9,425 nt of DNA from an uncultured Pseudomonadota bacterium (GCA_903902945.1 CAIUWU010000236.1:1-9425), one strand, 5' to 3'; counted from the first letter of the stretch, positions 1-7,281 are shown. The notes: generated from the sequence alone by a model not told the origin. A program made the numbers and translations.

Positions 1-334
1 GTCCCACCCGTTCGAAAGCATCGAACAGCTCGGCACCATTAAAGCCTTCATCGGCACGGGCGACGATACTGAATTCAATTAACGCCGGTAACCGGCTGAT
101 ATCGGCAGTTTTGGCAACCACAGGCTGATCGGCCAGATCTAGCGGAATCCCTGCATATTCGTCATCGAGATCTTCGATATCAAATTCACTGTGGTCTTCG
201 CCGTAGTCGGCATCATCAAACTCTTCCACCTCAGGCCGGTTACGCAAGGTTTTAATAAAATGCCATAACACCATGCCAATCATTACCAGCATGCCAAGTA
301 AAACAATTACCAGTCTTAATAATTCTTTGTCCAT
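1..334 (-). CDS. zipA: Cell division protein ZipA, N-terminal part (runs off left edge)
   Basis: ZipA is an inner-membrane protein that tethers FtsZ polymers to the membrane at the division site. Reading leftward from the ATG at 334-332 gives 111 codons with no stop. Residues about 5-26 are one hydrophobic membrane segment (LLRLVIVLLGMLVMIGMVLW), followed by a basic patch (KTLRNR). Residues about 33-65 are strongly acidic, with runs such as EEFDDADYGED. From about residue 86 the text IEFSIVARADEGFNGAEL resembles the start of the FtsZ-binding C-terminal domain; the rest of that domain lies outside the window. The linker is only about 60 residues and acidic, unlike the long Pro/Gln-rich linker of the E. 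coli protein. The start codon overlaps the smc stop by one base (TAATG), so translational coupling is likely. The smc-zipA order is common in gammaproteobacteria, often followed by ligA, which cannot be seen here. Confidence 0.88.
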   Translation of the reverse strand, partial: MDKELLRLVIVLLGMLVMIGMVLWHFIKTLRNRPEVEEFDDADYGEDHSEFDIEDLDDEYAGIPLDLADQPVVAKTADISRLPALIEFSIVARADEGFNGAELFDAFERVG

Positions 335-3300
335 TAGCTTTCTGCCATGCTTACTGCTTCTTCAATATCAACCGCCACCATTCTGGAGACGCCAGGTTCT
401 TTCATGGTAACACCTGCCAAATGTTTTGCAATTTCCATCGTCACTTTGTTATGGGATATATATAAAAACTGTACGCTTGCCGACATGTCCTCGACCATCT
501 GCGAAAAGCGGACAACGTTGGCATCATCCAGCGGTGCATCGACTTCATCGAGCAAACAAAACGGCGCTGGATTCAGCTCGAAAATCGAAAATACCAAGGC
601 TACCGCAGTTAAGGCCTTTTCACCACCCGACAGCAAATGAATCGAACTATTCCGCTTGCCGGGCGGTCTGGCGATGATATTAACCCCGGCCTCCAGCACA
701 TTCTGTTCACTAAGTTCCAGATAGGCCTGACCGCCACCGAACAACCGGGGAAACTTTTCTTTGAGTCCGCTGTTGATTTTGTCAAAGGTGTCCTGAAACC
801 GCTGCCGACTTTCCCGGTCAATTTTACTAATGGCTTGTTCCAGGGTGTTCAGGGCTTCAATTAAATCGTCGTGCTGCTCATTCAGAAACTTCATGCGCTC
901 AGACTGGGTTTTGAATTCTTCAATCGCCATCAGATTGATAGATCCCAGACGTTCGATTTGCGCGGTCAGATCATCGACAGCAATCTTCCACTTGGCTTCA
1001 CTGGCATCTGCAACCAGTGCAGCCAAAATTTGCTCGGGATCAGCATCTACTTCCTGCAACTGCTCGGCGATAGTTTGCTGACGCACCCGACTGTCCTGCT
1101 GCTCGAAACGCAGACTATCCAGTGCCTCTTTCTGCTTTTCGAGCGCGCGCTGGGTTTTGCTGTACTGCTCGGCCAATTCGGCAACCGACTGTTCATTCGC
1201 CTGCTGAGCCTGTCTTTCGGCCTGCAAACTGAACTCGAACTGTTGTCTGCGCTCCAGTAATAGCTCAAGCTGCATTTTCTCTTCATCCAGCGGCGACAAA
1301 CTATACTGCAACTTGTTTTCCAGTTCGCTGATCCGGTCAGCCGCCTGCTGATGCTGGACCTGCAAACGTTCAATCTGTTTGATCGTCAGTAATTCCGATG
1401 ATTTCAAAGACTCAATCTGTGCCTGCAGACGATGCAAATGCTGACGGGCCTGGTTAACCGAGGCATCAGTATCCTGCTGCTGCGACTGCAGCTGCTGATT
1501 CAGATGCTCCAGCTGTGATTTTTTCTCGAGCAACTCGGCCAGCGCCTGTTCTGCATCCTCTTTAATTAACTGAGACTCGGAAATGGTTTCGGCATTCTCA
1601 GCCTGCTGCTGCAGGATTTCGTCGATCTCATGATCCAGCTGCTGGATCCGGCGTTTTTGCTGTTCAAAACGGGCCGCCTGGGCACTGTGCTCGGCGGTTT
1701 TGGCTGACAGCTCGGCCGCCAGCACTTTGTCCTGCTGCTGCGACTGTTCCCGCTGTTGTTCGGCTTGTTTCAGCGCCAGCTCATGACTTTCCAGTTGCTG
1801 TTCGGCTTCGGCGATCAGCATTTGTAATTCAGACTGGCTCTGTTTCAGCTCACGCAACTGTTTCTCGCGCAGTAACACGCCGGCTTTGCTATCACTGCCT
1901 CGACTAATTTTGATCCAGTCACTACCCAGCCAAGTACCATCGGCCAGCACCACGGATTCATGGGGCTGCAAGTTCATACTACGCGCCTGCGGCAGTGTCT
2001 CGGCGCAATAAATACCGGATAACAGACTGGCCAAACTCCAGCGACTGCGGAGTTTGGCCGCTAACTCGGTCGCCTGATAAACCGACGCAACATGCGCCTG
2101 ACCGGTTTCAAAAATAATCAATGACTGCTTGCCCAGATCATCCAACGCCTGCAACAGCGGTTCGGTATGATCGACACAAATCGCTTCCAGATAGCTACCC
2201 AGCACCGTTTCCAGCGCCGTTTCCCAACCTGCCTCAACCTCCAGAAACTCGGCCAGCCTCGGCTGCTGGGCAATACCTACTTGCTCCAGCCAGGCATTGA
2301 GCTGTTTCTGATCCTTACCCATAGCATGCTGCTGCAACAACTCCAAGGAACTGATCTTGCCATTGACCCGCTGCAATTCAGCGCGATTCTGGTGAAGCTG
2401 GTCATGCAGTTGCTTGATCTGCGGTCGTAAAAGCGTAATCCGCTGCAATATTTGCTCTAACTGACTTTGCAACTGACTGCGCTCGTTTTCAATCAACTCG
2501 ATACTGCTATCCAGCGTTTCCAGCGCCAGTTGTAACTGGCTACCACCTAACTGACCACGCTCTTCATTGAGTTTATCCAACCGCTGCTGCAACTGACGAT
2601 TCTGATTCTCCAGCTGAACCAGTTTGGTTCGCTGCACTTCGGCCTGTTCCCGATAACCGGCATTTTCAGCCAGAAAGCTTTCCCAGCGCTGCTGCCATTG
2701 CTGTTTCTGCAAATGCGCATCCTGCTGAATACCCAGCAAATCTTCTTCACGCTCTTTGGCAACGATCAGCGTTTCTTCGGCTTCCAGCAAGGTCTGGCGG
2801 ATTTCTTCCAGTTGCTGCCGGTCCTGTTCGCAATCGGTCTGCGCCTGTTCAGCCTGCTGACGGAGACGGTTAATTTCGATCAGCGTCTCTTCATGGCTCT
2901 TTTGGTTATGACGGATCGCCTGCTCCAGACCACTGACTTCGGCTACGATCGCATAATAATCAGCCTGGGTGGCTTCAAAATGCTGCTGCTGGGTTTTCTG
3001 TTCGCCGCGTTTCAGTTCCATAGACTTTTCAGTGTCACGGAGCAGCACAAACAGCCGATTGTGTTGTTCGGCAACAGCTTGTAATTTTGTTTCCAACTGC
3101 TGGGCCGATTGCTGAAAACTCTGCCAGCGCATTGCCAGCAATTCCTGTTTATAACGGCGTTCCTGCTGCTTGAGTTCGGTATATTTCTCGGCTTTCTCGG
3201 CCTGCCGTGCCAGATTTTTGATTTGTTTATCAACCTCGTCGCGCAAATCATTCAGACGCTCGAGGTTTTCCCGGGTATGCCGCATCCGGGTTTCAGTTTC

Positions 3301-3834
3301 GGCACGACGTTCTTTGTATTTGGAAATTCCGGCCGCTTCTTCAATATGCACCCGCAAATCTTCCGGCTTGGCTTCCACCATCCGGGAAATGGTGCCCTGC
3401 TCGATAATCGCATAACTGCGCGAGCCCAGACCGGTACCCAAGAACAGATCGGTAATATCTTTGCGCCGGCAACGTGAACCGTTGAGCATGAATATCGACT
3501 GACCATCACGGCTGACCTGACGTTTGATGGAAATAGTGCCGTACTGCGAATATTCACCACCGGCTTTGCCTTCACTGTTATCAAAAATCAGTTCCACCGA
3601 AGCGACACTGACCGGTTTTCGGCCAGACGAACCGTTGAAAATCACGTCCGTCATATTGCCGCCACGCAAATGCTTGGCCGAGCTCTCCCCCATCACCCAG
3701 CGTACCGCATCGATAATGTTGGATTTTCCGCAACCATTAGGTCCGACGATCGCAGTCAGATTGCCGTTGATAGGAATAGTGGTCGGATCGACGAAGGACT
3801 TGAATCCGGCCAGCTTGATTTTTTCCAGCTTCAT
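334..3834 (-). CDS. smc: Chromosome partition protein SMC
   Basis: SMC is the ATPase core of the bacterial condensin-like complex (with ScpA and ScpB) that compacts and segregates the chromosome. Using the start at 3834 the protein has 1166 residues, normal for the family. The order is: ATPase head half with Walker A GPNGCGKS at 31-38; a long Gln/Glu-rich coiled coil; a hinge at about 505-650; the returning coiled coil; and the second head half with signature LLSGGEK from 1067, Walker B LLDEVD with D1096 and E1097, the DAPLDD D-loop, and the ISHN switch motif near the end. The frame stays open 19 codons further up, to an ATG at 3891. I prefer 3834 because MKLEKIKLAGFKSF is the usual SMC N-terminus and because a candidate -10 element at 3872-3877 would place the transcript start downstream of 3891. 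Neither start has a strong Shine-Dalgarno sequence. The gene overlaps zipA by one base and is divergent from bcp. Confidence 0.97.
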   Translation of the reverse strand: MKLEKIKLAGFKSFVDPTTIPINGNLTAIVGPNGCGKSNIIDAVRWVMGESSAKHLRGGNMTDVIFNGSSGRKPVSVASVELIFDNSEGKAGGEYSQYGTISIKRQVSRDGQSIFMLNGSRCRRKDITDLFLGTGLGSRSYAIIEQGTISRMVEAKPEDLRVHIEEAAGISKYKERRAETETRMRHTRENLERLNDLRDEVDKQIKNLARQAEKAEKYTELKQQERRYKQELLAMRWQSFQQSAQQLETKLQAVAEQHNRLFVLLRDTEKSMELKRGEQKTQQQHFEATQADYYAIVAEVSGLEQAIRHNQKSHEETLIEINRLRQQAEQAQTDCEQDRQQLEEIRQTLLEAEETLIVAKEREEDLLGIQQDAHLQKQQWQQRWESFLAENAGYREQAEVQRTKLVQLENQNRQLQQRLDKLNEERGQLGGSQLQLALETLDSSIELIENERSQLQSQLEQILQRITLLRPQIKQLHDQLHQNRAELQRVNGKISSLELLQQHAMGKDQKQLNAWLEQVGIAQQPRLAEFLEVEAGWETALETVLGSYLEAICVDHTEPLLQALDDLGKQSLIIFETGQAHVASVYQATELAAKLRSRWSLASLLSGIYCAETLPQARSMNLQPHESVVLADGTWLGSDWIKISRGSDSKAGVLLREKQLRELKQSQSELQMLIAEAEQQLESHELALKQAEQQREQSQQQDKVLAAELSAKTAEHSAQAARFEQQKRRIQQLDHEIDEILQQQAENAETISESQLIKEDAEQALAELLEKKSQLEHLNQQLQSQQQDTDASVNQARQHLHRLQAQIESLKSSELLTIKQIERLQVQHQQAADRISELENKLQYSLSPLDEEKMQLELLLERRQQFEFSLQAERQAQQANEQSVAELAEQYSKTQRALEKQKEALDSLRFEQQDSRVRQQTIAEQLQEVDADPEQILAALVADASEAKWKIAVDDLTAQIERLGSINLMAIEEFKTQSERMKFLNEQHDDLIEALNTLEQAISKIDRESRQRFQDTFDKINSGLKEKFPRLFGGGQAYLELSEQNVLEAGVNIIARPPGKRNSSIHLLSGGEKALTAVALVFSIFELNPAPFCLLDEVDAPLDDANVVRFSQMVEDMSASVQFLYISHNKVTMEIAKHLAGVTMKEPGVSRMVAVDIEEAVSMAES

Positions 3835-3871
3835 GCGTGACGCATCAGGGTCAAAACAGTAAAAAGCCGCT

Positions 3872-3901
3872 ATTATCCTCGAAATAGCCATGTGATTGGA
3901 A
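3872..3901 (-). promoter_or_regulatory. Candidate sigma70 promoter for smc-zipA
   Basis: On the minus strand, TTCCAA (3901-3896) and GATAAT (3877-3872) are separated by 18 bases. The -10 matches the consensus at 5 of 6 positions; the -35 is weak. Transcription would begin near 3865, giving a leader of about 30 bases before the preferred smc start. This is read by eye and not tested. Confidence 0.4.
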
Positions 3902-3942
3902 CGGATTTTGAATCCGCGTTAAAAACCGTACGGCTGATGGGC

Positions 3943-3970
3943 TTGAAAACCGATACCCAGGCAACGTAAT
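3943..3970 (+). promoter_or_regulatory. Candidate sigma70 promoter for bcp
   Basis: TTGAAA (3943-3948) and CGTAAT (3965-3970) are separated by 16 bases and lie about 35 bases upstream of the bcp start. They point away from the smc promoter candidate across a short divergent intergenic region. No OxyR-like or other operator was recognised. Confidence 0.4.
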
Positions 3971-4004
3971 CTGGCGTTTTTTTAAATTCACCCACAAGGC
4001 CGCC

Positions 4005-4493
4005 ATGTCTGAATTACTTACTGCCAATCAATCAGCTCCTTTTTTCAGCGCCATTAATCAAGACCATCAAACCATCAGTCTTGACGATTTCAGCGGCAAC
4101 AAACATCTGGTACTGTATTTTTACCCTAAAGACGACACCCCTGGCTGCACCATCGAAGCCAATGACTTTACCGCACTGGCTGCCGAGTTTGCCGCTGCCG
4201 ACACCGTCATTCTGGGCGTCAGCAAAGATGACTGTGACAGCCATCGTGCTTTTATCAGCAAATACGGGCTTACCGTACAGTTACTGGCCGACACCAGTGG
4301 TGAGTTATGCGAAAGCTACGGCGTTTGGCAGGAAGTCGAAAAAGACGGCATCAAAAAATGGAAAATCGTCCGCTCTACTTTCATCATTAATAAAGACGGC
4401 GTGCTGGTCGATGCCCAATATGGCGTTAACCCGGAAGGTCATGCGCAGGCGGTGCTGGAAACTATCAAAAACCTAGACAATCCAACCGTCTGA
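4005..4493 (+). CDS. bcp: Thioredoxin-dependent thiol peroxidase, BCP/PrxQ peroxiredoxin
   Basis: This cytosolic peroxiredoxin reduces hydrogen peroxide and organic hydroperoxides, with thioredoxin usually recycling it. The 162 residues span the whole AhpC/TSA-type thioredoxin fold. The active-site stretch PKDDTPGCT places the peroxidatic cysteine at C48, with P41, T45 and the conserved R123 (VRSTFII) that complete the pocket. A Shine-Dalgarno AAGG at 3996-3999 lies 5 bases before the ATG. One oddity: the usual BCP resolving cysteine, five residues after the peroxidatic one (TPGCTxxxC), is absent and is N53 here (TPGCTIEAND). The remaining cysteines are C77, at the start of the following helix (SKDDCDSH), and C102 (ELCESYGV, a position often Cys in BCPs). 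The enzyme may therefore work as a 1-Cys form or use C77. The next gene is co-directional after about 100 bases but functionally unrelated. Confidence 0.95.
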   Translation: MSELLTANQSAPFFSAINQDHQTISLDDFSGNKHLVLYFYPKDDTPGCTIEANDFTALAAEFAAADTVILGVSKDDCDSHRAFISKYGLTVQLLADTSGELCESYGVWQEVEKDGIKKWKIVRSTFIINKDGVLVDAQYGVNPEGHAQAVLETIKNLDNPTV

Positions 4494-4501
4494 AGCTCGC
4501 C

Positions 4502-4532
4502 TGTCAGCCTGATTAAATTTAACCGGCTGACA
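4502..4532 (+). terminator. Stem-loop after bcp, possible weak terminator
   Basis: TGTCAGCC (4502-4509) and GGCTGACA (4525-4532) form a perfect 8-bp stem with a 15-base AT-rich loop, starting 9 bases after the bcp stop. No U-tract follows directly; a short run of five T appears only near 4555. It could be a weak terminator or an mRNA-stabilising hairpin between bcp and dbpA. Confidence 0.35.
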
Positions 4533-4594
4533 ACCAACACGCATAGAAACCAAGTTTTTAAAGACAGCACGAAGCCGGGTGCGGATAATGGGGC

Positions 4595-6028
4595 ATGACT
4601 AATATCCATCCCACCCCACTATCCGCCCCTGCCGAAACCCTGGCAGGCCCCGGTTTCGACCAGTTACCACTGCCGGCAGCCATGTTGGACAATCTGTGGC
4701 AATTACAATACCTGACCATGACGCCGATTCAGGCCGCCAGCCTGCCGCTGGCGCTGGCCGGTCATGACCTGATCGCCCAAGCGAAAACCGGCAGCGGTAA
4801 AACCGCAGCCTTTGGGCTGCCGATTCTGACCCGACTCAACCCCAAACTGTTTAAAGTGCAAAGTCTGGTACTGTGCCCGACCCGGGAACTGGCCGAACAG
4901 GTTAGCCAGGAAATCCGCCGTCTGGCCCGCTTTGCCGATAACATCAAAGTACTGACGCTGTGCGGCGGCACCCTGATGCGCCCCCAAATGAACAGCCTAG
5001 AACATGGCGCCCATATCGTGGTCGGCACACCGGGCCGTATCATGGATCATTTACAGCGCGGCAGTTTACAACTGGATCATCTCTCCGGCCTGATACTCGA
5101 TGAAGCCGACCGGATGCTGGACATGGGCTTTTATGACGACATCAGCGCCATCGCCAAACAATGTCCCCGGCAACGCCAGACCTTATTGTTTTCGGCAACT
5201 TATCCCAACGGCATTGCCAAACTAGCCGGACAGCTATTACAGAATCCGCAGCAGGTCCATCTGCACGAACAGCATGCCAGCAGCAAAATCCGTCAGCGTT
5301 TTTATGAAATCGATGATCAGCAGCGCTTTGAAGCGGTCGCCACGCTGTTAAAGCATTACCGTCCGCTCAGCACCCTGGCTTTTTGCAACACCAAACAGCA
5401 ATGCCGTGATTTACAGGAAGAATTACTGACGCAGGGTTTCAGTGTGCTGACCCTGAACGGCGATCTGGAACAGCGCGACCGTGATCAAGTGCTGATTCAG
5501 TTTGCCAACCGCAGCTGTTCGGTGCTGGTTGCCACCGATGTTGCCGCACGCGGCCTGGACATCAGCCAGCTGGAAGCGGTAATTAATGTCGATGTCAGCC
5601 CCGACCCGGAAGTGCATGTCCACCGCATAGGCCGCACCGGCCGCGTCGATCAAAGCGGCTGGGCGCTGAGTCTGTTCAGTCCGCAGGAAACGCCACGCGT
5701 AAACAGCATCAGCCAGTTCATGGGTAGCGATCCTGAATTCCACAGCCTGTCCGAACTGGAAAACAGCAATCCGTCCCCGCTGCAGCCGCCCATGGTGACA
5801 CTGCAAATTCTCGGCGGGCGCAAAGACAAAATCCGCCCCGGCGATGTACTGGGTGCTCTCACCGCTGACGCGGGCTTTAAAGCCGAACAGATTGGCAAAA
5901 TCAATGTCACCGAACAAAGTACCTATGTCGCCGTGGAGCGCCGCATTGGCAAGGAAGCCGCCCGGAAACTGTCAGCGGGCAAAGTGAAAGGCAAGACGGT
6001 CAAGGTGCGATTAGTTTTAAAAGGGTGA
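4595..6028 (+). CDS. dbpA: ATP-dependent RNA helicase DbpA (DEAD-box, 23S rRNA specific)
   Basis: DbpA remodels pre-50S ribosomal particles and is directed to the peptidyl-transferase region by binding hairpin 92 of 23S rRNA. The 477 residues hold the two helicase domains in order: Q motif around F21 and Q46, motif I AKTGSGKT (63-70), PTREL (95-99), TPGR (145-148), DEAD (169-172), SAT (200-202), motif V ATDVAARGLD (313-322) and motif VI HRIGRTGR (343-350). The tail from about 400 to 477 (MVTLQILGGRKDKIRPGDVL and KVKGKTVKVRL) matches the RRM-like DbpA C-terminal RNA-binding domain, which separates it from other DEAD-box proteins such as RhlE, SrmB or CsdA. All key residues are present. The start is needed upstream of F21; GGA at 4583-4585 is a modest ribosome binding site. 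The gene stands alone, with about 100 bases to bcp and about 200 bases to the next gene. Confidence 0.96.
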   Translation: MTNIHPTPLSAPAETLAGPGFDQLPLPAAMLDNLWQLQYLTMTPIQAASLPLALAGHDLIAQAKTGSGKTAAFGLPILTRLNPKLFKVQSLVLCPTRELAEQVSQEIRRLARFADNIKVLTLCGGTLMRPQMNSLEHGAHIVVGTPGRIMDHLQRGSLQLDHLSGLILDEADRMLDMGFYDDISAIAKQCPRQRQTLLFSATYPNGIAKLAGQLLQNPQQVHLHEQHASSKIRQRFYEIDDQQRFEAVATLLKHYRPLSTLAFCNTKQQCRDLQEELLTQGFSVLTLNGDLEQRDRDQVLIQFANRSCSVLVATDVAARGLDISQLEAVINVDVSPDPEVHVHRIGRTGRVDQSGWALSLFSPQETPRVNSISQFMGSDPEFHSLSELENSNPSPLQPPMVTLQILGGRKDKIRPGDVLGALTADAGFKAEQIGKINVTEQSTYVAVERRIGKEAARKLSAGKVKGKTVKVRLVLKG

Positions 6029-6148
6029 ATTTGGCCTTAAGACGACATTCGATTGCTTTTATAAATGTCTGCAAAGAGATGATAAGCTGATATTGAGTTT
6101 GTAGAAGCCGCCTGGATTTTGTGCTCTACCTTATGCCCCTATATCTTC

Positions 6149-6178
6149 TTGAACCATGCTGATTTTTTGTGGTAAACA
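6149..6178 (+). promoter_or_regulatory. Weak candidate promoter for the PIN pair
   Basis: TTGAAC (6149-6154) is followed 18 bases later by TAAACA (6173-6178), which is preceded by TG one base away (extended -10 style). The -10 match is poor (3 of 6), so this is only the best visible option. Confidence 0.22.
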
Positions 6179-6202
6179 TACCCTCTAGTTTTGCTTAGTA
6201 AA

Positions 6203-6226
6203 GTTTTTTCAACAGTTTTTTGAACA
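6203..6226 (+). repeat. Two tandem 12-bp repeats before the PIN pair
   Basis: GTTTTTTCAACA (6203-6214) is followed directly by GTTTTTTGAACA (6215-6226), 11 of 12 bases identical, ending 10 bases before the start codon at 6237. The single difference also creates a TTCAA/TTGAA inverted repeat (6208-6212 and 6220-6224). The position suits an operator or a translational control element; the function is inferred only from position. Confidence 0.6.
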
Positions 6227-6236
6227 TGGTATCGGT

Positions 6237-6554
6237 ATGATTAAAACTATTTGGCTTTCGTATGATTTGGGCGTTAAAGGAGACTATCAAAGTTTCTATA
6301 CATGGCTGGATAACCACGATGCTCGCGAATGTGGTGATAGTTTAGCAGCCATTAAATATGAAATTCCTGAAGGGGAAGACATAAAAAAAATATTGAAGGA
6401 AGACTTAGAAAAAAATATCACGTTTTCGAAAAGCGACAGAGTTTACGTGATATACAGAGAGGATAGTACCAACAAAGGGAGTTTCATAATTGGAAGACGC
6501 AAGGCGTCTCCTTGGGAGGGCTATGGAGACTCAGTGTCAGAGGATGATATCTAA
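6237..6554 (+). CDS. Unrecognised 105-residue protein, upstream partner of PIN-like protein
   Basis: I do not recognise a named family. The only Met is the first residue, so the start is fixed unless GTG/TTG is used, yet no convincing Shine-Dalgarno sequence precedes it. The visible pattern suggests a small alpha/beta fold: a strand near 3-9 (KTIWLSY), a helix near 15-27, a strand near 35-43, a charged helix near 47-60 (EDIKKILKEDLEKN), a strand near 68-74 (RVYVIYR) and a strand near 80-86 (GSFIIGR), with an acidic tail. Motif-like stretches are SYDLGVKGDY, ECGDSLA and GRRKASPW. There is no membrane segment and no ribbon-helix-helix, AbrB or HTH signature of usual VapB-type antitoxins. The stop shares its last base with the next ATG (TAATG), so the two genes are coupled. 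By position it may be an antitoxin or regulator of the PIN protein; this is inference. Codons are AT-richer than in dbpA, suggesting acquisition. Confidence 0.8.
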   Translation: MIKTIWLSYDLGVKGDYQSFYTWLDNHDARECGDSLAAIKYEIPEGEDIKKILKEDLEKNITFSKSDRVYVIYREDSTNKGSFIIGRRKASPWEGYGDSVSEDDI

Positions 6555-6973
6555 TGTCGAAAAAAATCATTGCTGATTCAGGTTATTGGTTTGCATTGTT
6601 TAATGAACGTGATAATTACCGTACTGAGGCCCTGATTATAGAAGAGGAAATACAGATGCACTCTTTACTCATCCCTTGGCCAACTCTTTATGAAGTAATA
6701 AATACTAGATTTATTCGACGAGAGCATAATGCTATCCAACTAAAACGTTTCCTAGATTCACCATCAACCATCTTGATTGAGGATGGGCCCTATCGTGAAG
6801 CATCTTTGGCATTTGTTCTTGAAAATAGAACTCATACTTATAGCTTAGTGGATCATATAGTTCGTTCAATGCTTGAAGACATTTCGCTTCGTATTGATGC
6901 CTTTATTGGATTTAATCCAAGTGATTTTTATGACATTTGCGATTCAAGAGGAATTGAGATGCTTTACCGATAA
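6554..6973 (+). CDS. PIN-domain-like protein, putative ribonuclease
   Basis: PIN-fold proteins are metal-dependent ribonucleases, many of them VapC-type toxins. The 139 residues fit a single PIN domain. D8 sits in the opening strand (KKIIADSGYWFALFNERD), E47 in the helix after a strand (LIPWPTLYEVIN), D100 in YSLVDHIVRSML, and D124 in FIGFNPSDFYDI, which corresponds to the usual late acidic motif (often TFDxDF). N121 stands where many PIN proteins have Asp, so the fourth site is slightly altered, but the acidic set looks catalytically plausible. The C-terminal RGIEML is also typical of such proteins. It overlaps the previous gene by one base, as in two-gene toxin-antitoxin units, although the partner is not VapB-like. 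It is AT-rich like its partner. Alternatives are an RNA-processing or defence nuclease. Domain assignment is by pattern reading and has not been searched. Confidence 0.78.
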   Translation: MSKKIIADSGYWFALFNERDNYRTEALIIEEEIQMHSLLIPWPTLYEVINTRFIRREHNAIQLKRFLDSPSTILIEDGPYREASLAFVLENRTHTYSLVDHIVRSMLEDISLRIDAFIGFNPSDFYDICDSRGIEMLYR

Positions 6974-7270
6974 CACCGTAAGACTGTTTCGTGTAATAAG
7001 CCAACCTGAATAACAGCATTTGGGTTTATAGCCGCCAAGCTCCGTTGCCTTTTAATGCCGGAAATTGGCCGAACTTGACAACTGGAGGTGATGGAGCAGA
7101 ATCGACCCGTTGGGGACTATCGCTCGATCTGGTTCAATGGCAGCAGTCTGGTCGTTACCGGTCATTATTTCTCCGCCGAATGATATACAGAAGGAAGATC
7201 ATATGCTAATCAATAAATTATCGTGTCGAAGATCATTTTCGGTAGATATACGGAAACCATCTAATTCCTT
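6974..7270. other. Non-coding stretch between PIN pair and cassette
   Basis: I see no convincing gene. It holds one copy of a degenerate 25-base motif (7050-7074) similar to one at 7777-7801. It also has a pair of near-identical 11-mers, gatatacAgaa (7182-7192) and gatatacGgaa (7245-7255), and a direct repeat GAAGATCAT (7194-7202 and 7228-7236). It looks like decayed repeat or intergenic DNA. No attC or recognisable attI fold was found here. Confidence 0.5.
7050..7074 (+). repeat. Degenerate dispersed repeat, copy 1
   Basis: This stretch is 18 of 25 bases identical, in the same orientation, to 7777-7801, with the shared core AATGnCGnAAAnTGGCC. The two copies lie on either side of the cassette. 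It resembles short degenerate intergenic repeats of gammaproteobacterial genomes, but I cannot name a family. Confidence 0.35.
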
Positions 7271-7281
7271 GTTGGCCCTCT

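Larger units (their letters stand above)
6029..6236. other. AT-rich intergenic region after dbpA, left edge of accessory insert
   Basis: No gene is visible. Composition turns clearly AT-richer than in dbpA. A 6-bp inverted repeat, GACATT (6044-6049) and AATGTC (6064-6069), lies soon after the dbpA stop but has no following U-tract. A possible promoter and a tandem repeat, listed separately, sit in its second half. Confidence 0.6.

Noticed and set aside
1400..3200. Many CTGCTG/CAGCTG-like runs that look like a repeat
   Set aside because: They are Gln, Leu and Glu codons of the SMC coiled coil read on the opposite strand, not a DNA repeat.
5423..5917. 164-codon minus-strand ORF opposite dbpA
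   Set aside because: It lies wholly within the well-supported helicase gene, and its product resembles no family I know. It is an antisense shadow.
6967..7047. Possible second attC between the PIN gene stop and CGTTGCC
   Set aside because: TAAC and GTTG occur at suitable spacing, but no complementary inner arms or terminal hairpin could be found, so the PIN pair is not shown to be a cassette.
7091..7183. A 30-codon ORF starting MEQNRPVGDYRS with GGAGG upstream
   Set aside because: The Shine-Dalgarno is only 2 bases from the ATG, the ORF is very short and the region looks like decayed repeat DNA. There is no independent support.
6999..7277. GCCAAC (6999-7004) paired with GTTGGCC (7271-7277) as one long attC
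   Set aside because: The span of almost 280 bases exceeds usual attC lengths and lacks paired inner arms.
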